From an uncultured Burkholderiales bacterium (GTDB lineage: Bacteria > Pseudomonadota > Gammaproteobacteria > Burkholderiales > Burkholderiaceae_C): 64,000 bases of DNA. The position numbers and the translations under genes are program-made. The notes beneath the pieces were generated by a model. That model was given only the letters and a program-made list of their open reading frames with translations. It searched no databases and was not told the origin of the DNA. The stretch is taken from contig CAISMH010000011.1 of NCBI GenBank assembly GCA_903886485.1, positions 186,001-250,000 on the forward strand, read 5' to 3'. This document shows, one piece after another, positions 38,492-52,172 of this stretch (its first letter is position 1; each line of letters begins with the position of its first letter).

Positions 38492-40527
38492 CAGGCGGCC
38501 TCGGCCGATGGGTCCGCAACCACCGCCACAAACCCCTTGACGCGAGAGCGCTTCAAATGGATCAGCAACAAAGAAATAGCCGCTGGCGTCACGCCGGACA
38601 AACGCGAAGCCTGACCCAAGGTCTCAGGCCGTTGACGGCTCAGACGCTGACGCACCTCAAACGACAAGGCGGTGACCGCGTTGTAATCCAAGTCTTCGGG
38701 CAGCTTGAGGTTTTCGTAATGGGCGGCGCGCTCCACCTCGTCGCGCTGACGGTCGATGTAGCCCGAGTATTTGGCAGCGATCTCGATCTGCTCAATCACC
38801 GCACGGGTTGTTTCACGTGAAACCTCATCGCCCGCCAACGCATCTGCCAACTCCTGATTTCGGTACTTCGCACCATCCATCGACGTCAAGGCTTGGTAGC
38901 TCACATCTGGACGACGAAGCAAATCGGCCAAGTTGTACTCGCGATCAATCGCCTTGCCCAAGACGCGCTCGGCCTCCGCCGTCGGCAGGTTGCGCGGATT
39001 GACCCAGATAGATTTCAGGCGCTCTGTTTCACGTGAAACAGCCTCGCACTTGCGGCTGAATGCCTCCCAGCGCGCGTCATCCACCAAGCCCATTTGGCGG
39101 CCGATCTCGGTCAGGCGCACATCGGCGTTGTCTTCGCGCAGCTGCAGGCGAAACTCCGCACGGCTGGTGAACATGCGGTAGGGCTCGGTCACGCCTTTGG
39201 TGGTGAGGTCGTCAACCAGCACGCCCAAGTAGGCTTGATCGCGGCCCGGCGTCCACGCACCACCAAAGTCGTTGGCCATGCCTGCGAGGCTGCGGCATTG
39301 CAGTGCGGCGTTGATGCCGGCAAACAAGCCTTGGGCCGCGGCCTCTTCGTAGCCGGTGGTGCCGTTGATTTGCCCGGCGAAGAACAGGCCACCGATGGCG
39401 CGGGTTTCAAAGCTGCGTTTGAGCTCACGCGGGTCAAAGTAGTCGTACTCGATGGCGTAGCCGGGGCGAATGATGTGGGCGTTTTCTAGGCCCTTCATGG
39501 AGCGAACCAAGTCGTACTGGATGTCAAACGGCAGGCTGGTGCTGATGCCGTTGGGGTAGTACTCGTGCGTGGTCAGGCCCTCAGGCTCTAGAAAGATTTG
39601 ATGGCTGTCTTTGTCCGCAAAGCGGTTGATTTTGTCCTCGACGCTCGGGCAATAGCGCGGGCCCACGCCTTCGATCTTGCCGGTGAACATGGGGCTGCGG
39701 TCAAAGCCAGAGCGAATGATGTCATGGGTGCGGGCGTTGGTGTGGGTGATCCAACACGGCATATGTGGCGGGTGCATGGAAGCACGGCCCATGAAGCTGA
39801 ACACCGGCACCTCGCCCAACACGCCAGCCGAAGCCGCGCCGGTTGCCGTCTGCGCAAGCACGCCATCGCCCGGTTGCTCGATGCACTGGCTGAAGTCAAT
39901 GGTGCGTCCATCAATCCGCGGCGGGGTGCCTGTCTTGAGACGGCCCTGGGGCAACTTCAGCTCTTTGAGTCGCGCGGACAAGCTCAGCGCAGGCGGGTCG
40001 CCTGCACGCCCGCCCGCGTAGTTGTTCAAACCGACGTGGATCTTGCCGTCTAGGAAAGTACCCGCCGTCAAGATCACGGTGCGACTGCGAAACCGGATAC
40101 CCGCTTGGGTACAGGCACCCACCACACGGTCGCCCTCCACCATCAAGTCGTCCACCGCCTGTTGGAACAGCCACAAGTTGGGTTGGTTTTCAAGCATGCG
40201 GCGGATCGCTGCTTTGTACAAAATGCGGTCGGCTTGGGCGCGGGTGGCACGAACCGCTGGGCCTTTGGAGCTGTTCAAAATACGGAACTGAATGCCGCCT
40301 TCGTCGGTCGCCAAAGCCATGGCGCCGCCCAGCGCATCGACCTCTTTGACCAAGTGGCCCTTGCCGATGCCACCGATGGATGGGTTGCAACTCATCTGGC
40401 CCAAGGTTTCGATGTTGTGGCTCAAGAGCAAGGTCTTCGCCCCCATGCGTGCTGCAGCCAGCGCCGCCTCTGTGCCCGCGTGGCCGCCGCCAACAACGAT
40501 GACATCAAACTCTTGGGGATACAACAT
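38491..40527 (-). CDS. mnmG: tRNA uridine 5-carboxymethylaminomethyl modification enzyme MnmG
   Basis: A 678-residue FAD protein (GidA) that works with MnmE to modify U34 of several tRNAs. The FAD motif [17 protein letters not shown] is at 13-29. MnmG blocks [14 protein letters not shown] and YCPSVEDKI follow, and the C-terminal domain binds tRNA and MnmE. It is somewhat longer than the E. coli protein (629), as in other Burkholderiales. Two parS sites are embedded in it, each translated as VSRET. mnmE lies across the origin at 54985. Confidence 0.96.
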   Translation of the reverse strand: MLYPQEFDVIVVGGGHAGTEAALAAARMGAKTLLLSHNIETLGQMSCNPSIGGIGKGHLVKEVDALGGAMALATDEGGIQFRILNSSKGPAVRATRAQADRILYKAAIRRMLENQPNLWLFQQAVDDLMVEGDRVVGACTQAGIRFRSRTVILTAGTFLDGKIHVGLNNYAGGRAGDPPALSLSARLKELKLPQGRLKTGTPPRIDGRTIDFSQCIEQPGDGVLAQTATGAASAGVLGEVPVFSFMGRASMHPPHMPCWITHTNARTHDIIRSGFDRSPMFTGKIEGVGPRYCPSVEDKINRFADKDSHQIFLEPEGLTTHEYYPNGISTSLPFDIQYDLVRSMKGLENAHIIRPGYAIEYDYFDPRELKRSFETRAIGGLFFAGQINGTTGYEEAAAQGLFAGINAALQCRSLAGMANDFGGAWTPGRDQAYLGVLVDDLTTKGVTEPYRMFTSRAEFRLQLREDNADVRLTEIGRQMGLVDDARWEAFSRKCEAVSRETERLKSIWVNPRNLPTAEAERVLGKAIDREYNLADLLRRPDVSYQALTSMDGAKYRNQELADALAGDEVSRETTRAVIEQIEIAAKYSGYIDRQRDEVERAAHYENLKLPEDLDYNAVTALSFEVRQRLSRQRPETLGQASRLSGVTPAAISLLLIHLKRSRVKGFVAVVADPSAEAA
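38809..38824. promoter_or_regulatory. parS site 2
   Basis: TGTTTCACGTGAAACC matches 15 of 16 consensus bases, with an intact 14-bp palindromic core GTTTCACGTGAAAC (38810-38823). It lies inside mnmG. Confidence 0.88.
39025..39040. promoter_or_regulatory. parS site 3 (perfect)
   Basis: TGTTTCACGTGAAACA, a perfect 16-bp parS, inside mnmG and 216 bp from site 2. Confidence 0.92.
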
Positions 40528-40602
40528 ATTCCAACCTTTGGGGTGCGCACACTTGCAGGGCCGAAGGGGCTGTGCGCCGCCCTTTGAGCCAAGGGCGAGA
40601 TT

Positions 40603-42000
40603 TTACAAGGGCTTGCTCAAGGTGATGGTCACGCGCAGGCCGTGGGGGCTTTCCGTTTGCAACGACACTTTGGCGCCGAGCAGCCGGACATAAGCGTTGA
40701 CGATGGCGAGGCCCAAACCCGAGCCCTCTTTCAGCGCCTCGCCCGCCGAGCCCTGCACCCAACGCTGGGTCAGTTTTTTGAGCTGCTCTTGAGACACGCC
40801 GGGGCCGTTGTCGATCACCGACAGCATCACCGTTTGCGACGCATCCACCACCGACACGGTGATGTGGCTGTCGCCATCGGGTGAGCGCCCGTAACGCAAG
40901 GCGTTGTCGAGCAAGTTGTTCAACACACCTTCAATCAAGGCGCCATTGGCGAAGGCCCATACCGGTTGATCCACGCCGCGTGCGCCCAAGTCCACACCGG
41001 CCGCGTCAGCGCGCGGCAGAAAACGTAAAACCGCTTCACCAACGAGCACATCCAATGCCACAGGCTGGGACTCCAAGGACTGTTGGGCCTCGTCGGCCAA
41101 AGCCAATGCCAACAATTGATCGACCAAGTGACTCGCTCGCTCTTGGCTTTGTGCAATGCCCAGCAGCTGTTCGCGCCAAACCTGCGGGTCGTTCTGACGC
41201 AAGCCGTAATCTGCCAAGGCCCGAATGCCTGCCAAAGGCGTGCGCAGCTCATGCGCCACATTGCCAGAAAACTCGCGTTGGGCTTGCACGCTCTGCGCAA
41301 TACGTCCCAGAAGTGCATTGATGGCTTGGCCCAAGCGCTGCACATCACGGGTGGTGGCGGTCTCCGGCACGGGCGTTAAGTCACGCGCATCACGGCGTCC
41401 GACCGCACGCTCCAAATCGGCGAGTGGGCCCAAATCATCTTCGATTGCACGTTTCAACCAAGCCGCCAACGCCAACAACAGCAGCAACTGCGGCACGATG
41501 GAGAACGTGAGCAATCGTTGCAGCAAACTGTCGCGACTGGCGGTGGTCTGAGCCATGACCACATAAAAGTCACCCGGTTGCTGAGAGTGAATGGAGACGC
41601 TGCGCACCACACGACCTTGGTACTCAACGGTATCAAAATGAGGCTTTAAGTTGTCGTCCAGTTGTGACGGTCGCAGACCCACATGACCCGCGAGCAATGC
41701 ACCGTTGGCATCCAAAACTGCGAAATACAACGATTCGCTTTGGTCAAACAACACGGTGCTCATCTCTTCGGCCGAAAGGCTCAAATCCAAGGAGCCGGAC
41801 TCATCGGCCGCGCGACGCACATGGCTGGCCACCAAATAAGCATCGTCCAACAAGGCACGATCGAACGCCTGCTGCGCAAAATAAGAGGCAATTGCGACAA
41901 CCAGCGCCGAACCAAACAACCACATCACGGCCAGCGGTATCAACACGTGACGCAGCAAGCGGTTGCGAAGAGAAGGTTTCAGCGGCGAGACAAGGCTCAT
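40603..42000 (-). CDS. Sensor histidine kinase (TctE-like)
   Basis: A 465-residue membrane sensor. A transmembrane helix at about 15-38 is followed by a periplasmic 2CSK_N-type domain (QQAFDRALLDDAYLVASHV), as in TctE, and a second helix near 160. After a HAMP-like region comes the H-box NVAHELRTPLAG (His250), N-box NNLLDNALRYG, and G-box SGLGLAIV. TctE kinases control tricarboxylate uptake; no tct transporter is nearby, so the signal is unknown. Its ATG overlaps the regulator's stop (ATGA). Confidence 0.88.
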   Translation of the reverse strand: MSLVSPLKPSLRNRLLRHVLIPLAVMWLFGSALVVAIASYFAQQAFDRALLDDAYLVASHVRRAADESGSLDLSLSAEEMSTVLFDQSESLYFAVLDANGALLAGHVGLRPSQLDDNLKPHFDTVEYQGRVVRSVSIHSQQPGDFYVVMAQTTASRDSLLQRLLTFSIVPQLLLLLALAAWLKRAIEDDLGPLADLERAVGRRDARDLTPVPETATTRDVQRLGQAINALLGRIAQSVQAQREFSGNVAHELRTPLAGIRALADYGLRQNDPQVWREQLLGIAQSQERASHLVDQLLALALADEAQQSLESQPVALDVLVGEAVLRFLPRADAAGVDLGARGVDQPVWAFANGALIEGVLNNLLDNALRYGRSPDGDSHITVSVVDASQTVMLSVIDNGPGVSQEQLKKLTQRWVQGSAGEALKEGSGLGLAIVNAYVRLLGAKVSLQTESPHGLRVTITLSKPL

Positions 42001-42686
42001 GGCTGCTCCTCCAACACATAGCCAATGCCACGCAAGGTGCGAATGCTGGCACCACTGTCGGCCAGTTTTTTGCGCAGCCTAGAGATGAAAGCTTCGAGGG
42101 CGTTGTCACCCAAAGCCTCGTCAAAACCTGACAACTTGTCAGAGAGCACGCGTTTGCTGACCGCGCGCCCTGGTGGCGTCATCAACTCGCGCAACACCTC
42201 GAACTCGCGCGCAGGCAGGGCCAAATCGGCGCCGTCCAAAAATATACGGTGGAGTTTGCGGTGCAGACGTAAACGCCCAACCTGCACTTCGTCATCTACC
42301 CCATGCGCGCGGCGCACCACTGCGCGCAAACGGGCTTCGACTTCTTCCAAATCAAAGGGCTTGCCTAAGTAATCATCGGCCCCCGCGTCAAGACCTGCAA
42401 TGCGCTCGTCGGTGCGGTTACGGGCGGTCAAGACCAAGACAGGCGTGCGATCGCCACGCGCGCGGGCTTCTCGCAGCAACTGCAAGCCACTGCCTTGGGC
42501 CGCGTGCAACTGGCCGTTGCGTGGCAAATTCAAATCCAACAAAACAGCATCGTAGGTTTGAACTTGCCAGAAATGTGCCCCGTGCTCTAAATGGCTGGCC
42601 GCGTCCACCCGATGTCCCGCATCGCTCAAACTGCGCAACATCACCGCTTGCAAGACGGCGTCGTCTTCAATCAACAAGATTCGCAC
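41997..42686 (-). CDS. Response regulator, OmpR/TctD type
   Basis: A 229-residue regulator with a receiver domain (acidic IEDD near residues 6-9, phospho-Asp51 in LLDLNLP, VLVLTA) and a C-terminal winged helix (LPAREFEVLRELMTPPG, then LRKKLADSGASIRTLRGIGYVL). I chose the GTG at 42686, which gives the expected MRILLIEDD start; no ATG lies between it and a far upstream one. It forms a coupled pair with the sensor kinase. Confidence 0.88.
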   Translation of the reverse strand: MRILLIEDDAVLQAVMLRSLSDAGHRVDAASHLEHGAHFWQVQTYDAVLLDLNLPRNGQLHAAQGSGLQLLREARARGDRTPVLVLTARNRTDERIAGLDAGADDYLGKPFDLEEVEARLRAVVRRAHGVDDEVQVGRLRLHRKLHRIFLDGADLALPAREFEVLRELMTPPGRAVSKRVLSDKLSGFDEALGDNALEAFISRLRKKLADSGASIRTLRGIGYVLEEQP

Positions 42687-42809
42687 GGGTAATTCAAAAA
42701 TGATGGCGTCGATGGTCGCTGAGGACCGTGACTCAAACTGGGGCTTATGAGCATACGACAGAATCGACGAGGGCCCCTTCGTGGCGGCCACGAACGGGGA
42801 GTGGCGAAC

Positions 42810-45089
42810 TCAGGGCTTCCAACGCTTGAGCAACAGCGCGTTGGTCATCACACTGACCGAACTGAGCGCCATCGCCGCACCTGCAACCACCGGATTCAGA
42901 TAACCCAGGGCCGCGAGCGGGATGCCCGCCGCGTTGTAGGCAAACGCCCAAAACAAGTTTTGTCGAATCTTGGCCACGGTACGGGCCGAGATGTCGAGGG
43001 CACCCGCCACCAAAGCCACATCGCCACGCATGAGCGTGATGCCCGCCGCCTGCATGGCCACATCGATGCCGCCGCCTTGGCCATCCGTATGCAGATTGGC
43101 CATGGCCAAGCCCACGTCGGCTGCGGCCAATGCGGGCGCATCGTTGATGCCGTCGCCTACAAAGGCCACCACATGCGCCGTGCCGTTCGGGTTGTGTTGC
43201 AAGCTTTTGACGAGTGCGGCTTTGTCGACAGGCATGACTTCGGCGTGTACCTCGTTCGGGCGAAGCCCTAAGCGCACGGCCATGGCTTGAGCCGCCCCAG
43301 CGTTGTCACCCGAAATCATCACCAAGCGCAAACCGCGGGCGCGCAAGGTGGCCAAGGCTTGCTGCGCGCCCGGCTTGGGCTCGTCCCCGAAAGCCAGCAC
43401 GCCCAACGCACGCACCCCTTGCGGCGTGCGTTCTGCCAGAACCGACACGGTGGCACCCTGCGCTTGCAGGGCCTGCGCATAAGACGACCATGCCCCTGTA
43501 GGCAAAGAAAGCGTGGCCATCCAGTGCAGGCTGCCCAACAGCAAGCTGCGCGTTTGAACAACGCCTTCGCTGCCAAAACCTGGTACTGCTTTCACCGCCG
43601 TTGGCGGCTCATAAACCAATCCTTGAACTTTAGCTGCTTGCACCACCGCATGAGCCAAGGGGTGTTCGCTGCCGCTTTGCAAGCTCGCCGCGAGAGTGAG
43701 CAAAGCGCGCGCGTCTGCGGTCCATGGCATTGATGCTTGTGTTGCGGTTTGAGTGCCGTCCAACTCGTGCACGGCCGACAAAGACAGCAAGCGCGGCTGT
43801 CCAACCGTGAGGGTGCCCGTCTTGTCGAACGCCACGGTATCAACCTGGTGTGCGATCTCCAGCGCTTGGGCATCTTTGATGAGTACGCCGTGCTTCGCGG
43901 CCACGCCCGTGCCCGCCATGATGGCCGCGGGTGTGGCCAATCCCAAGGCGCACGGGCAAGCGATGACCAACACGGCCACGCCATGGATGAGCGACACCTC
44001 CAGACTGTGGCCCGTGAACCACCAAGCCAACACCGTCGCCAACGCCAACACCAACACCACGGGAACAAACACGGCCGACACTTGGTCAACCAGACGCTGA
44101 ATCGGTGCCTTGGCCGCTTGCGCGTCTTCCACCAGACGAATGATGTTGGCCAACACAGTCGCCGTACCTGTCGCGCTGACCCGGACCACCACACGGCCGT
44201 CACCGTTGATGCTGCCGCCCGTGACATGGGCATCCACACCTTTTGGCACAGGCAACGGCTCACCTGTGAGCATGGATTCATCCACTTGTGTTTGGCCATC
44301 CAACATCACACCATCCGCTGCAAAACGCTCGCCGGGCAGCACCACCAATCGATCGGCGACCAAGAGTTCTTCAATGGGAATTTCCTGCTCACCGTCGCGC
44401 GTGATGACACGTGCACGCGCAGGCCGCAAAGCGTGCAGGGCACGAATGGCGTCTGTCGTTTGGCGCTTCGCACGAGCTTCGAGCCACTTGCCCAAGAGCA
44501 CCAAGGTGATGACCACCGCCGAGACTTCAAAGTACAAATGCACCATGGCGCCCGCGGGAGCACTCAGCCAGAGCCAGACCGACAAAGCCCACCCCGCACT
44601 GGTGCCCAAAGCGACGAGCAAATCCATGTTGCCAGTCGCAGCGCGCAAAGCATGCCAGCCCGCTTTGTAAAACCGCGCGCCCAATACAAACTGCACCGGT
44701 GTCGCCAGTAAGAATTGCCACAACGCGGGCAGCATCCAGTGTTGGCCCAACGCATCGCCCAACATCGGCAACACCAAGGGCGAACTCAGCAGCAGACCGA
44801 TGGCAACGGGTGCAAAACCTACCCAAGGCCCTGCGGGCACTTGCTCTAGGTGCTCGGAGGCCAATGGTTCGTAGCCTGCATCGCGCACGGCTCGACGCAG
44901 GCGTACTTGCTGGGTTTGCAGGTCTTCATGCGCTTGCGAATCAGACCATGTGACGCGCGCGGACTCGGTGGCTAAATTCACACTCACAGATGCCACGCCC
45001 GGGAGTTTGGCGATTGCACGTTCCACGCGGGTCACACACGATGCGCAGGTCATTCCGCCCACGCCAATATCGCAAAACAATTCAGACAT
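42810..45089 (-). CDS. copA: Copper-exporting P1B-type ATPase
   Basis: A 759-residue P-type ATPase with one N-terminal metal domain (GMTCASC, Cys15/Cys18), the membrane CPC motif in [14 protein letters not shown], the phosphorylation motif DKTGTLT near residue 420, the HP motif SEHPLAHAV and the hinge [13 protein letters not shown] plus the CASC domain points to Cu(I) export (IB-1). It is divergent from copZ, 33 bp away; no clear CueR box is visible between them. Confidence 0.95.
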   Translation of the reverse strand: MSELFCDIGVGGMTCASCVTRVERAIAKLPGVASVSVNLATESARVTWSDSQAHEDLQTQQVRLRRAVRDAGYEPLASEHLEQVPAGPWVGFAPVAIGLLLSSPLVLPMLGDALGQHWMLPALWQFLLATPVQFVLGARFYKAGWHALRAATGNMDLLVALGTSAGWALSVWLWLSAPAGAMVHLYFEVSAVVITLVLLGKWLEARAKRQTTDAIRALHALRPARARVITRDGEQEIPIEELLVADRLVVLPGERFAADGVMLDGQTQVDESMLTGEPLPVPKGVDAHVTGGSINGDGRVVVRVSATGTATVLANIIRLVEDAQAAKAPIQRLVDQVSAVFVPVVLVLALATVLAWWFTGHSLEVSLIHGVAVLVIACPCALGLATPAAIMAGTGVAAKHGVLIKDAQALEIAHQVDTVAFDKTGTLTVGQPRLLSLSAVHELDGTQTATQASMPWTADARALLTLAASLQSGSEHPLAHAVVQAAKVQGLVYEPPTAVKAVPGFGSEGVVQTRSLLLGSLHWMATLSLPTGAWSSYAQALQAQGATVSVLAERTPQGVRALGVLAFGDEPKPGAQQALATLRARGLRLVMISGDNAGAAQAMAVRLGLRPNEVHAEVMPVDKAALVKSLQHNPNGTAHVVAFVGDGINDAPALAAADVGLAMANLHTDGQGGGIDVAMQAAGITLMRGDVALVAGALDISARTVAKIRQNLFWAFAYNAAGIPLAALGYLNPVVAGAAMALSSVSVMTNALLLKRWKP

Positions 45090-45122
45090 AGGTTAAGGTT
45101 ACATCTTTATCAGGAGCAAGAG

Positions 45123-45317
45123 ATGGACAACACCTTTCAAGTAGAGGGCATGACATGCTGTCACTGTGAGATGGCCGTTAAAAAAGCGATTGCGCGCATA
45201 GACCCTGAGGCCAAGGTCGAAATTGACCGCAACACCGGCAAAGTCGATGTCCACAGCAACAAGGCGCGCGAAGACATTGCGCACGCAATTGCTGATGAAG
45301 GCTACCAAGTCGCATGA
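45123..45317 (+). CDS. copZ: Copper chaperone, heavy-metal-associated domain
   Basis: A 64-residue stand-alone HMA domain with the binding motif GMTCCHC (Cys12 and Cys15, plus an extra Cys13), a beta-alpha-beta-beta-alpha-beta layout and EGYQV at the end. CopZ-type proteins carry Cu(I) to the ATPase; the divergent copA is the obvious partner. CAGGAG precedes the ATG. The stop overlaps the pirin ATG (ATGA), so the two are coupled. Confidence 0.92.
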   Translation: MDNTFQVEGMTCCHCEMAVKKAIARIDPEAKVEIDRNTGKVDVHSNKAREDIAHAIADEGYQVA

Positions 45318-46180
45318 GTACCGTCCGACAAGCCAGAGGCGTGGAGCGCTTGGTTCAAGGTCAAGACACCCAAGATGGTGCTGGTGTTCGCTTAACCCGC
45401 GTGCTGACCCACGATTTACAAACGCGTTTAGACCCCTTCTTGATGCTCGATGCGTTTGGCAGCGACAAGCCCGGCGACTACATTGCGGGGTTTCCCAACC
45501 ATCCGCACCGAGGCTTTGAGACGGTGACCTACATGATCGCGGGCCGCATGCGACACAAAGACAGTGGCGGCCACGAAGGCTTGCTGCAAAACGGCGGCGT
45601 GCAATGGATGACCGCAGGTCGAGGCCTCACGCACAGCGAGATGCCCGAGCAAGAAGAAGGTGTCATGGAGGGCTTTCAGCTCTGGCTCAACTTGCCTGCA
45701 AAGAACAAGCTGTGCGACCCTTGGTACCGCGACATTCAAAGTGAGGACATCCCAGAGGTCACCACGCCCAGTGGTGTGCTGGTGCGGGTGATGATCGCCG
45801 GCAGCTCACACGGCACCGTGGGTGCGATGCAACGTGAGCACACAGAACCGCTTTACTTGGATGTGCACTACCCCAGCACCGAAGGTGCCGTGTTTGAACA
45901 AACGCTGCCTGCGACACACCATGCGTTTGTGTATGTGTATCGCGGTCAGCTAGAGGTGATGCAGGGTGAGCAGGCGACGGTTGTTCCGATTAAACGGATG
46001 GGCTTGCTCAGCAACGATGGTGATGGTGTGGTGTTGCGCGGGCAAGCCAACACGCGCGCCATCGTGATCGCAGGCCGACCATTGCATGAACCTATTGCGC
46101 AATACGGTCCGTTTGTGATGAACACACGCGAAGAACTGGTTCAAGCGGTGGACGACTTTCGTGCGGGGCTCATGGGCTAA
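45314..46180 (+). CDS. Pirin family protein
   Basis: A 288-residue bicupin. The N-terminal cupin has the iron-binding HPHRGFETVTYM block (near 60) and GGVQWMTAGRGLTHSEMP, with the His/Glu ligands. Some pirins, such as E. coli YhhW, show quercetinase activity, while others act as regulators. Here it is coupled to copZ. The region around its stop contains a short tandem repeat (GGGCTAAT then GGGCTAA). Confidence 0.9.
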   Translation: MSTVRQARGVERLVQGQDTQDGAGVRLTRVLTHDLQTRLDPFLMLDAFGSDKPGDYIAGFPNHPHRGFETVTYMIAGRMRHKDSGGHEGLLQNGGVQWMTAGRGLTHSEMPEQEEGVMEGFQLWLNLPAKNKLCDPWYRDIQSEDIPEVTTPSGVLVRVMIAGSSHGTVGAMQREHTEPLYLDVHYPSTEGAVFEQTLPATHHAFVYVYRGQLEVMQGEQATVVPIKRMGLLSNDGDGVVLRGQANTRAIVIAGRPLHEPIAQYGPFVMNTREELVQAVDDFRAGLMG

Positions 46181-46186
46181 TGGGCT

Positions 46187-46204
46187 AAGTTTGCAAGCAA
46201 ACTT
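46187..46204 (+). terminator. Inverted repeat after the pirin gene
   Basis: AAGTTTGC and GCAAACTT form a perfect dyad 7 bp past the pirin stop. There is no proper T-run, so it may be a weak terminator or an operator for the next gene. Confidence 0.35.
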
Positions 46205-46301
46205 TACGCAAGGTATGCATTGGCGCACAGAACAGACACATGTTGGGTCCACAGTCAAAGGTTGTGAGGGGCACTTCGTCTCTTGCTGAAAGGACATCCA
46301 C

Positions 46302-49363
<3,062 letters not shown>

Positions 49364-49371
49364 TCATACGA

Positions 49372-49387
49372 GAGGCAAAAATGCCTC
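49372..49387 (-). other. Short hairpin between dnaN and gyrB
   Basis: GAGGCA-N4-TGCCTC in the 68-bp gap. There is no U-run on the minus strand, so it is not a normal terminator; it may shape mRNA processing or be chance. Confidence 0.3.
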
Positions 49388-49422
49388 GCGTTATCAATCA
49401 GTAAAAGGAAAGTAACAAGACG

Positions 49423-50529
49423 TTAAATGCGCATTGGCATCACCACGTATTTGAATGTGGTGTTATCGGGGATGGTGATGAGTGCGGAACTGTTGGAGTC
49501 AGCCAAGTCAACTTGAACCATGTCCTGGTCCATGTTGGTCAGAGCATCGATCAAATAAGTCACATTGAAACCAATCTCAATGGCATCACCGCTGTAGTCA
49601 ATTTCAAGCTCATCGACTGCTTCTTCTTGTTCTGCATTGCTAGATGCCACGCGCAATACGCCTGGCTCTAAATTCAAACGAACGCCTTTGAATTTTTCAC
49701 TGGTCAAGATGGCCGTGCGCTGCAAAGTAGCCAAGAGGGCTGTGCGACCCATCGTGATGGTATTTTTGTGATTTTTTGGAATCACACGGTTGTAATCTGG
49801 AAACTTGCCTTCAACCAACTTGGTTACAAATTCCATTCCGTCGAAGCTGAACTTGGCTTGATTACCAGCGAACTGCATTTCAATTGCACCCTCTTTGTCG
49901 CTGAGCAAACGCTGCATCTCCAACACCGTCTTGCGCGGCAAGATGACTTCTTGGCGGGGAACGTCAACATCCAAAGTTGCTGATGAAAAAGCCAATCGAT
50001 GGCCATCTGTGGCAACCAGACTGAGTTGATTTCCTTCTGCAACAAACAAAATACCGTTGAGGTAGTAACGAATGTCGTGCACGGCCATGGCGAAAGAAAC
50101 TTGATGCAGCAGTTCTTTCAGCGTCTTCTGTGGAATGCTGAATGAGGGGCCAAAGTTGGCAGCTTCTTGCACCAATGGGAAATCTTCAGCGGGCAAAGTT
50201 TGCAAAGTGAACCGGCTCTTGCCCCCTTTGAGGATCAATTTGTTTTGATTCGATTCCAAACTCACCGTTTGATCTGAAGGCATGGTTCGCAAAATGTCTA
50301 TCAACTTTCGTGCACCAACAGTTGTGGTGAAGTTGCCTGCATCGCCATCTAGTTCAGCAGTTGTGCGGATTTGGATTTCTAAATCGCTCGTCGTGAGTTG
50401 CAATGCACTACCCGTTTTGCGAATCAATACGTTCGCCAAAATGGGCAATGTGTGACGGCGTTCAACAATTCCTGCAACAGATTGCAGAACAGACAAAACT
50501 TTGTCTTGCGTTGCTTTTAGTACGATCAT
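49423..50529 (-). CDS. dnaN: DNA polymerase III beta sliding clamp
   Basis: A 368-residue clamp with the three-domain DnaN fold: MIVLKATQDKVLSVLQSVAGIVERRHTLPILANVLI at the N-terminus (first part is diagnostic) and the C-terminal PMRI end used by clamp partners. It encircles DNA and tethers polymerase III. It follows dnaA across a 230-bp gap full of DnaA boxes. Confidence 0.97.
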   Translation of the reverse strand: MIVLKATQDKVLSVLQSVAGIVERRHTLPILANVLIRKTGSALQLTTSDLEIQIRTTAELDGDAGNFTTTVGARKLIDILRTMPSDQTVSLESNQNKLILKGGKSRFTLQTLPAEDFPLVQEAANFGPSFSIPQKTLKELLHQVSFAMAVHDIRYYLNGILFVAEGNQLSLVATDGHRLAFSSATLDVDVPRQEVILPRKTVLEMQRLLSDKEGAIEMQFAGNQAKFSFDGMEFVTKLVEGKFPDYNRVIPKNHKNTITMGRTALLATLQRTAILTSEKFKGVRLNLEPGVLRVASSNAEQEEAVDELEIDYSGDAIEIGFNVTYLIDALTNMDQDMVQVDLADSNSSALITIPDNTTFKYVVMPMRI

Positions 50530-50759
50530 CTCTTCCTCTTGTTTTCTTTATTTAAGTTAGTAGTAGTAGATAAGCAAGGCGTGTTTCTGTGGACAACAGC
50601 ATTTTCCTCTTTTTTTTCAAGTACTTGAGTTGATCCGTAAGGTGTTGGCAAGAATGCTTTTCTGCTGTCACGGAAAACTGGATAACTTTACTTTTTGAAA
50701 TTTTCTGTGGATAACTCTGGTGTTATCCAGAAACTACCCACAAGGTTGTTGTTTGTTGA
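50530..50759. other. dnaA-dnaN intergenic region with a DnaA-box cluster (oriC candidate)
   Basis: Four boxes are visible: TGTGGACAA (50588-50596), ACTGGATAA (50677-50685), a perfect TGTGGATAA (50706-50714) and TTATCCAGA (50723-50731). T-rich tracts lie near 50603-50620 and 50686-50705 and could unwind. Nothing else is seen here. It may be the origin itself or the regulatory region of dnaN. Confidence 0.6.
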
Positions 50760-52172
50760 TTAGCCTTTGAGTGTCTGTTCTAAAACATGTAGTTGCTGGT
50801 TGAGGTCAGCCATTTGTTGGCGCTCGGCTGTGATCTTTCGAACCGCATGCAAGACAGTGGTGTGATCACGCCCACCAAACAATTCACCAATTTCTGGAAG
50901 ACTCTTTTGTGTAAGTTCTTTGGCAAGATACATAGCAATTTGGCGTGGCCTTGCAATCGAAGCAGGACGCTTTTTCGAATACATGTCAGCCACTTTGATT
51001 TTGTAATAGTCAGCAACCGTTTTTTGAATGTTTTCTACGGAAATTTGTCGATTCTGGATAGACAGTAAATCGCGTAGTGCGTCACGTGCCAACTGGATGG
51101 AAATTTCTTTTTGATTGAACCTTGAGTAAGCCAAAATCTTGCGCAATGCGCCCTCGAGCTCACGCACGTTGGATCGCACATTTTTAGCAACAAAGAAGGC
51201 AACTTCTTCGGGCATTTCCGACCCCTCTGCCCGCGATTTGCTAATCAAGATGGCAACCCGCATTTCCAGCTCGGGTGGCTCTATGGCAACCGTCAGACCC
51301 GCATCAAAACGTGAAACTAAGCGTTCATGGATATCTGTGAGACCCTTAGGATAGGTGTCACTTGTCATGATGATGTGCGACTTTTTAGCCAGTAGCGCCT
51401 CAAAAGCGTTGAAAAACTCTTCTTGTGTGCGCTCTTTGTTAGCAAAGAACTGAACGTCATCGATCAAGAGCAGATCAAGTGAGTGATACCTCTCTTTGAA
51501 TTCATCAAAAGTTTTGCGTTGATAGGCTTTAACCACATCCGAAACAAACTGTTCTGCATGGATGTAGAGAACTTTTGCATCGGGTCGCTCGGAGAGTAAT
51601 TTATTTCCCACAGCGTGCATCAAATGCGTCTTACCAAGCCCTACCCCTCCGTAAATAAACAAGGGGTTGTAGAGTTGGCCAGGCATTGTTGCAACGTGCA
51701 TGGCGGCAGCGCGTGCCATTCTGTTGGCCGTACCCTCCACCAACGCATCAAAGGTCAAGGCCGTGTTCAGGCGTGTGCGTGGTCCACTCGGAATGCCTTC
51801 TTCAAGACCTACAAAGCTCTCAGGCAACGATTCAAGCTCTGGAGAGAATGAAACAGATTTAATCTTGACTTGCGGTTCTTTAGGAGTAATGACTAACTCA
51901 ACCAAGATAGATTGACCGTGAAGTTGTTGTAACAAACCAGCAATTCTGTTGGCGTATTGGGCACGAATCCAATCTAATTTAAACCGATTACCAACCAAAA
52001 TAATGACTTTACTGAAGTCATCTGCCACGTTCGCAACCAAAGGTTTGATCCAAGTGTTGAACTGCTGTTCAGGGAGCTCTTGCGCCAATTGATCGATGCA
52101 GGATTGCCACAAACTCTCACCAGAGCTAGTAGGAAAGCCGTCAGCGGCAGAAGATGGCAAACCCTGGTTCAT
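50760..52172 (-). CDS. dnaA: Chromosomal replication initiator DnaA
   Basis: A 470-residue AAA+ initiator. Domain I ([22 protein letters not shown]) is followed by a linker, Walker [11 protein letters not shown], Walker [11 protein letters not shown], and the DNA-binding domain IV with the signature [11 protein letters not shown]. The ATG at 52172 gives the usual N-terminus; an upstream ATG at 52214 would add 14 residues. DnaA boxes flank the gene on both sides, so autoregulation is likely. Confidence 0.97.
   Translation of the reverse strand: MNQGLPSSAADGFPTSSGESLWQSCIDQLAQELPEQQFNTWIKPLVANVADDFSKVIILVGNRFKLDWIRAQYANRIAGLLQQLHGQSILVELVITPKEPQVKIKSVSFSPELESLPESFVGLEEGIPSGPRTRLNTALTFDALVEGTANRMARAAAMHVATMPGQLYNPLFIYGGVGLGKTHLMHAVGNKLLSERPDAKVLYIHAEQFVSDVVKAYQRKTFDEFKERYHSLDLLLIDDVQFFANKERTQEEFFNAFEALLAKKSHIIMTSDTYPKGLTDIHERLVSRFDAGLTVAIEPPELEMRVAILISKSRAEGSEMPEEVAFFVAKNVRSNVRELEGALRKILAYSRFNQKEISIQLARDALRDLLSIQNRQISVENIQKTVADYYKIKVADMYSKKRPASIARPRQIAMYLAKELTQKSLPEIGELFGGRDHTTVLHAVRKITAERQQMADLNQQLHVLEQTLKG

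Noticed and set aside
45090..45122. CueR operator between copA and copZ
   Set aside because: The 33-bp gap has no ACCTTCC/GGAAGGT dyad or shifted 19-bp spacer promoter that I can recognise.
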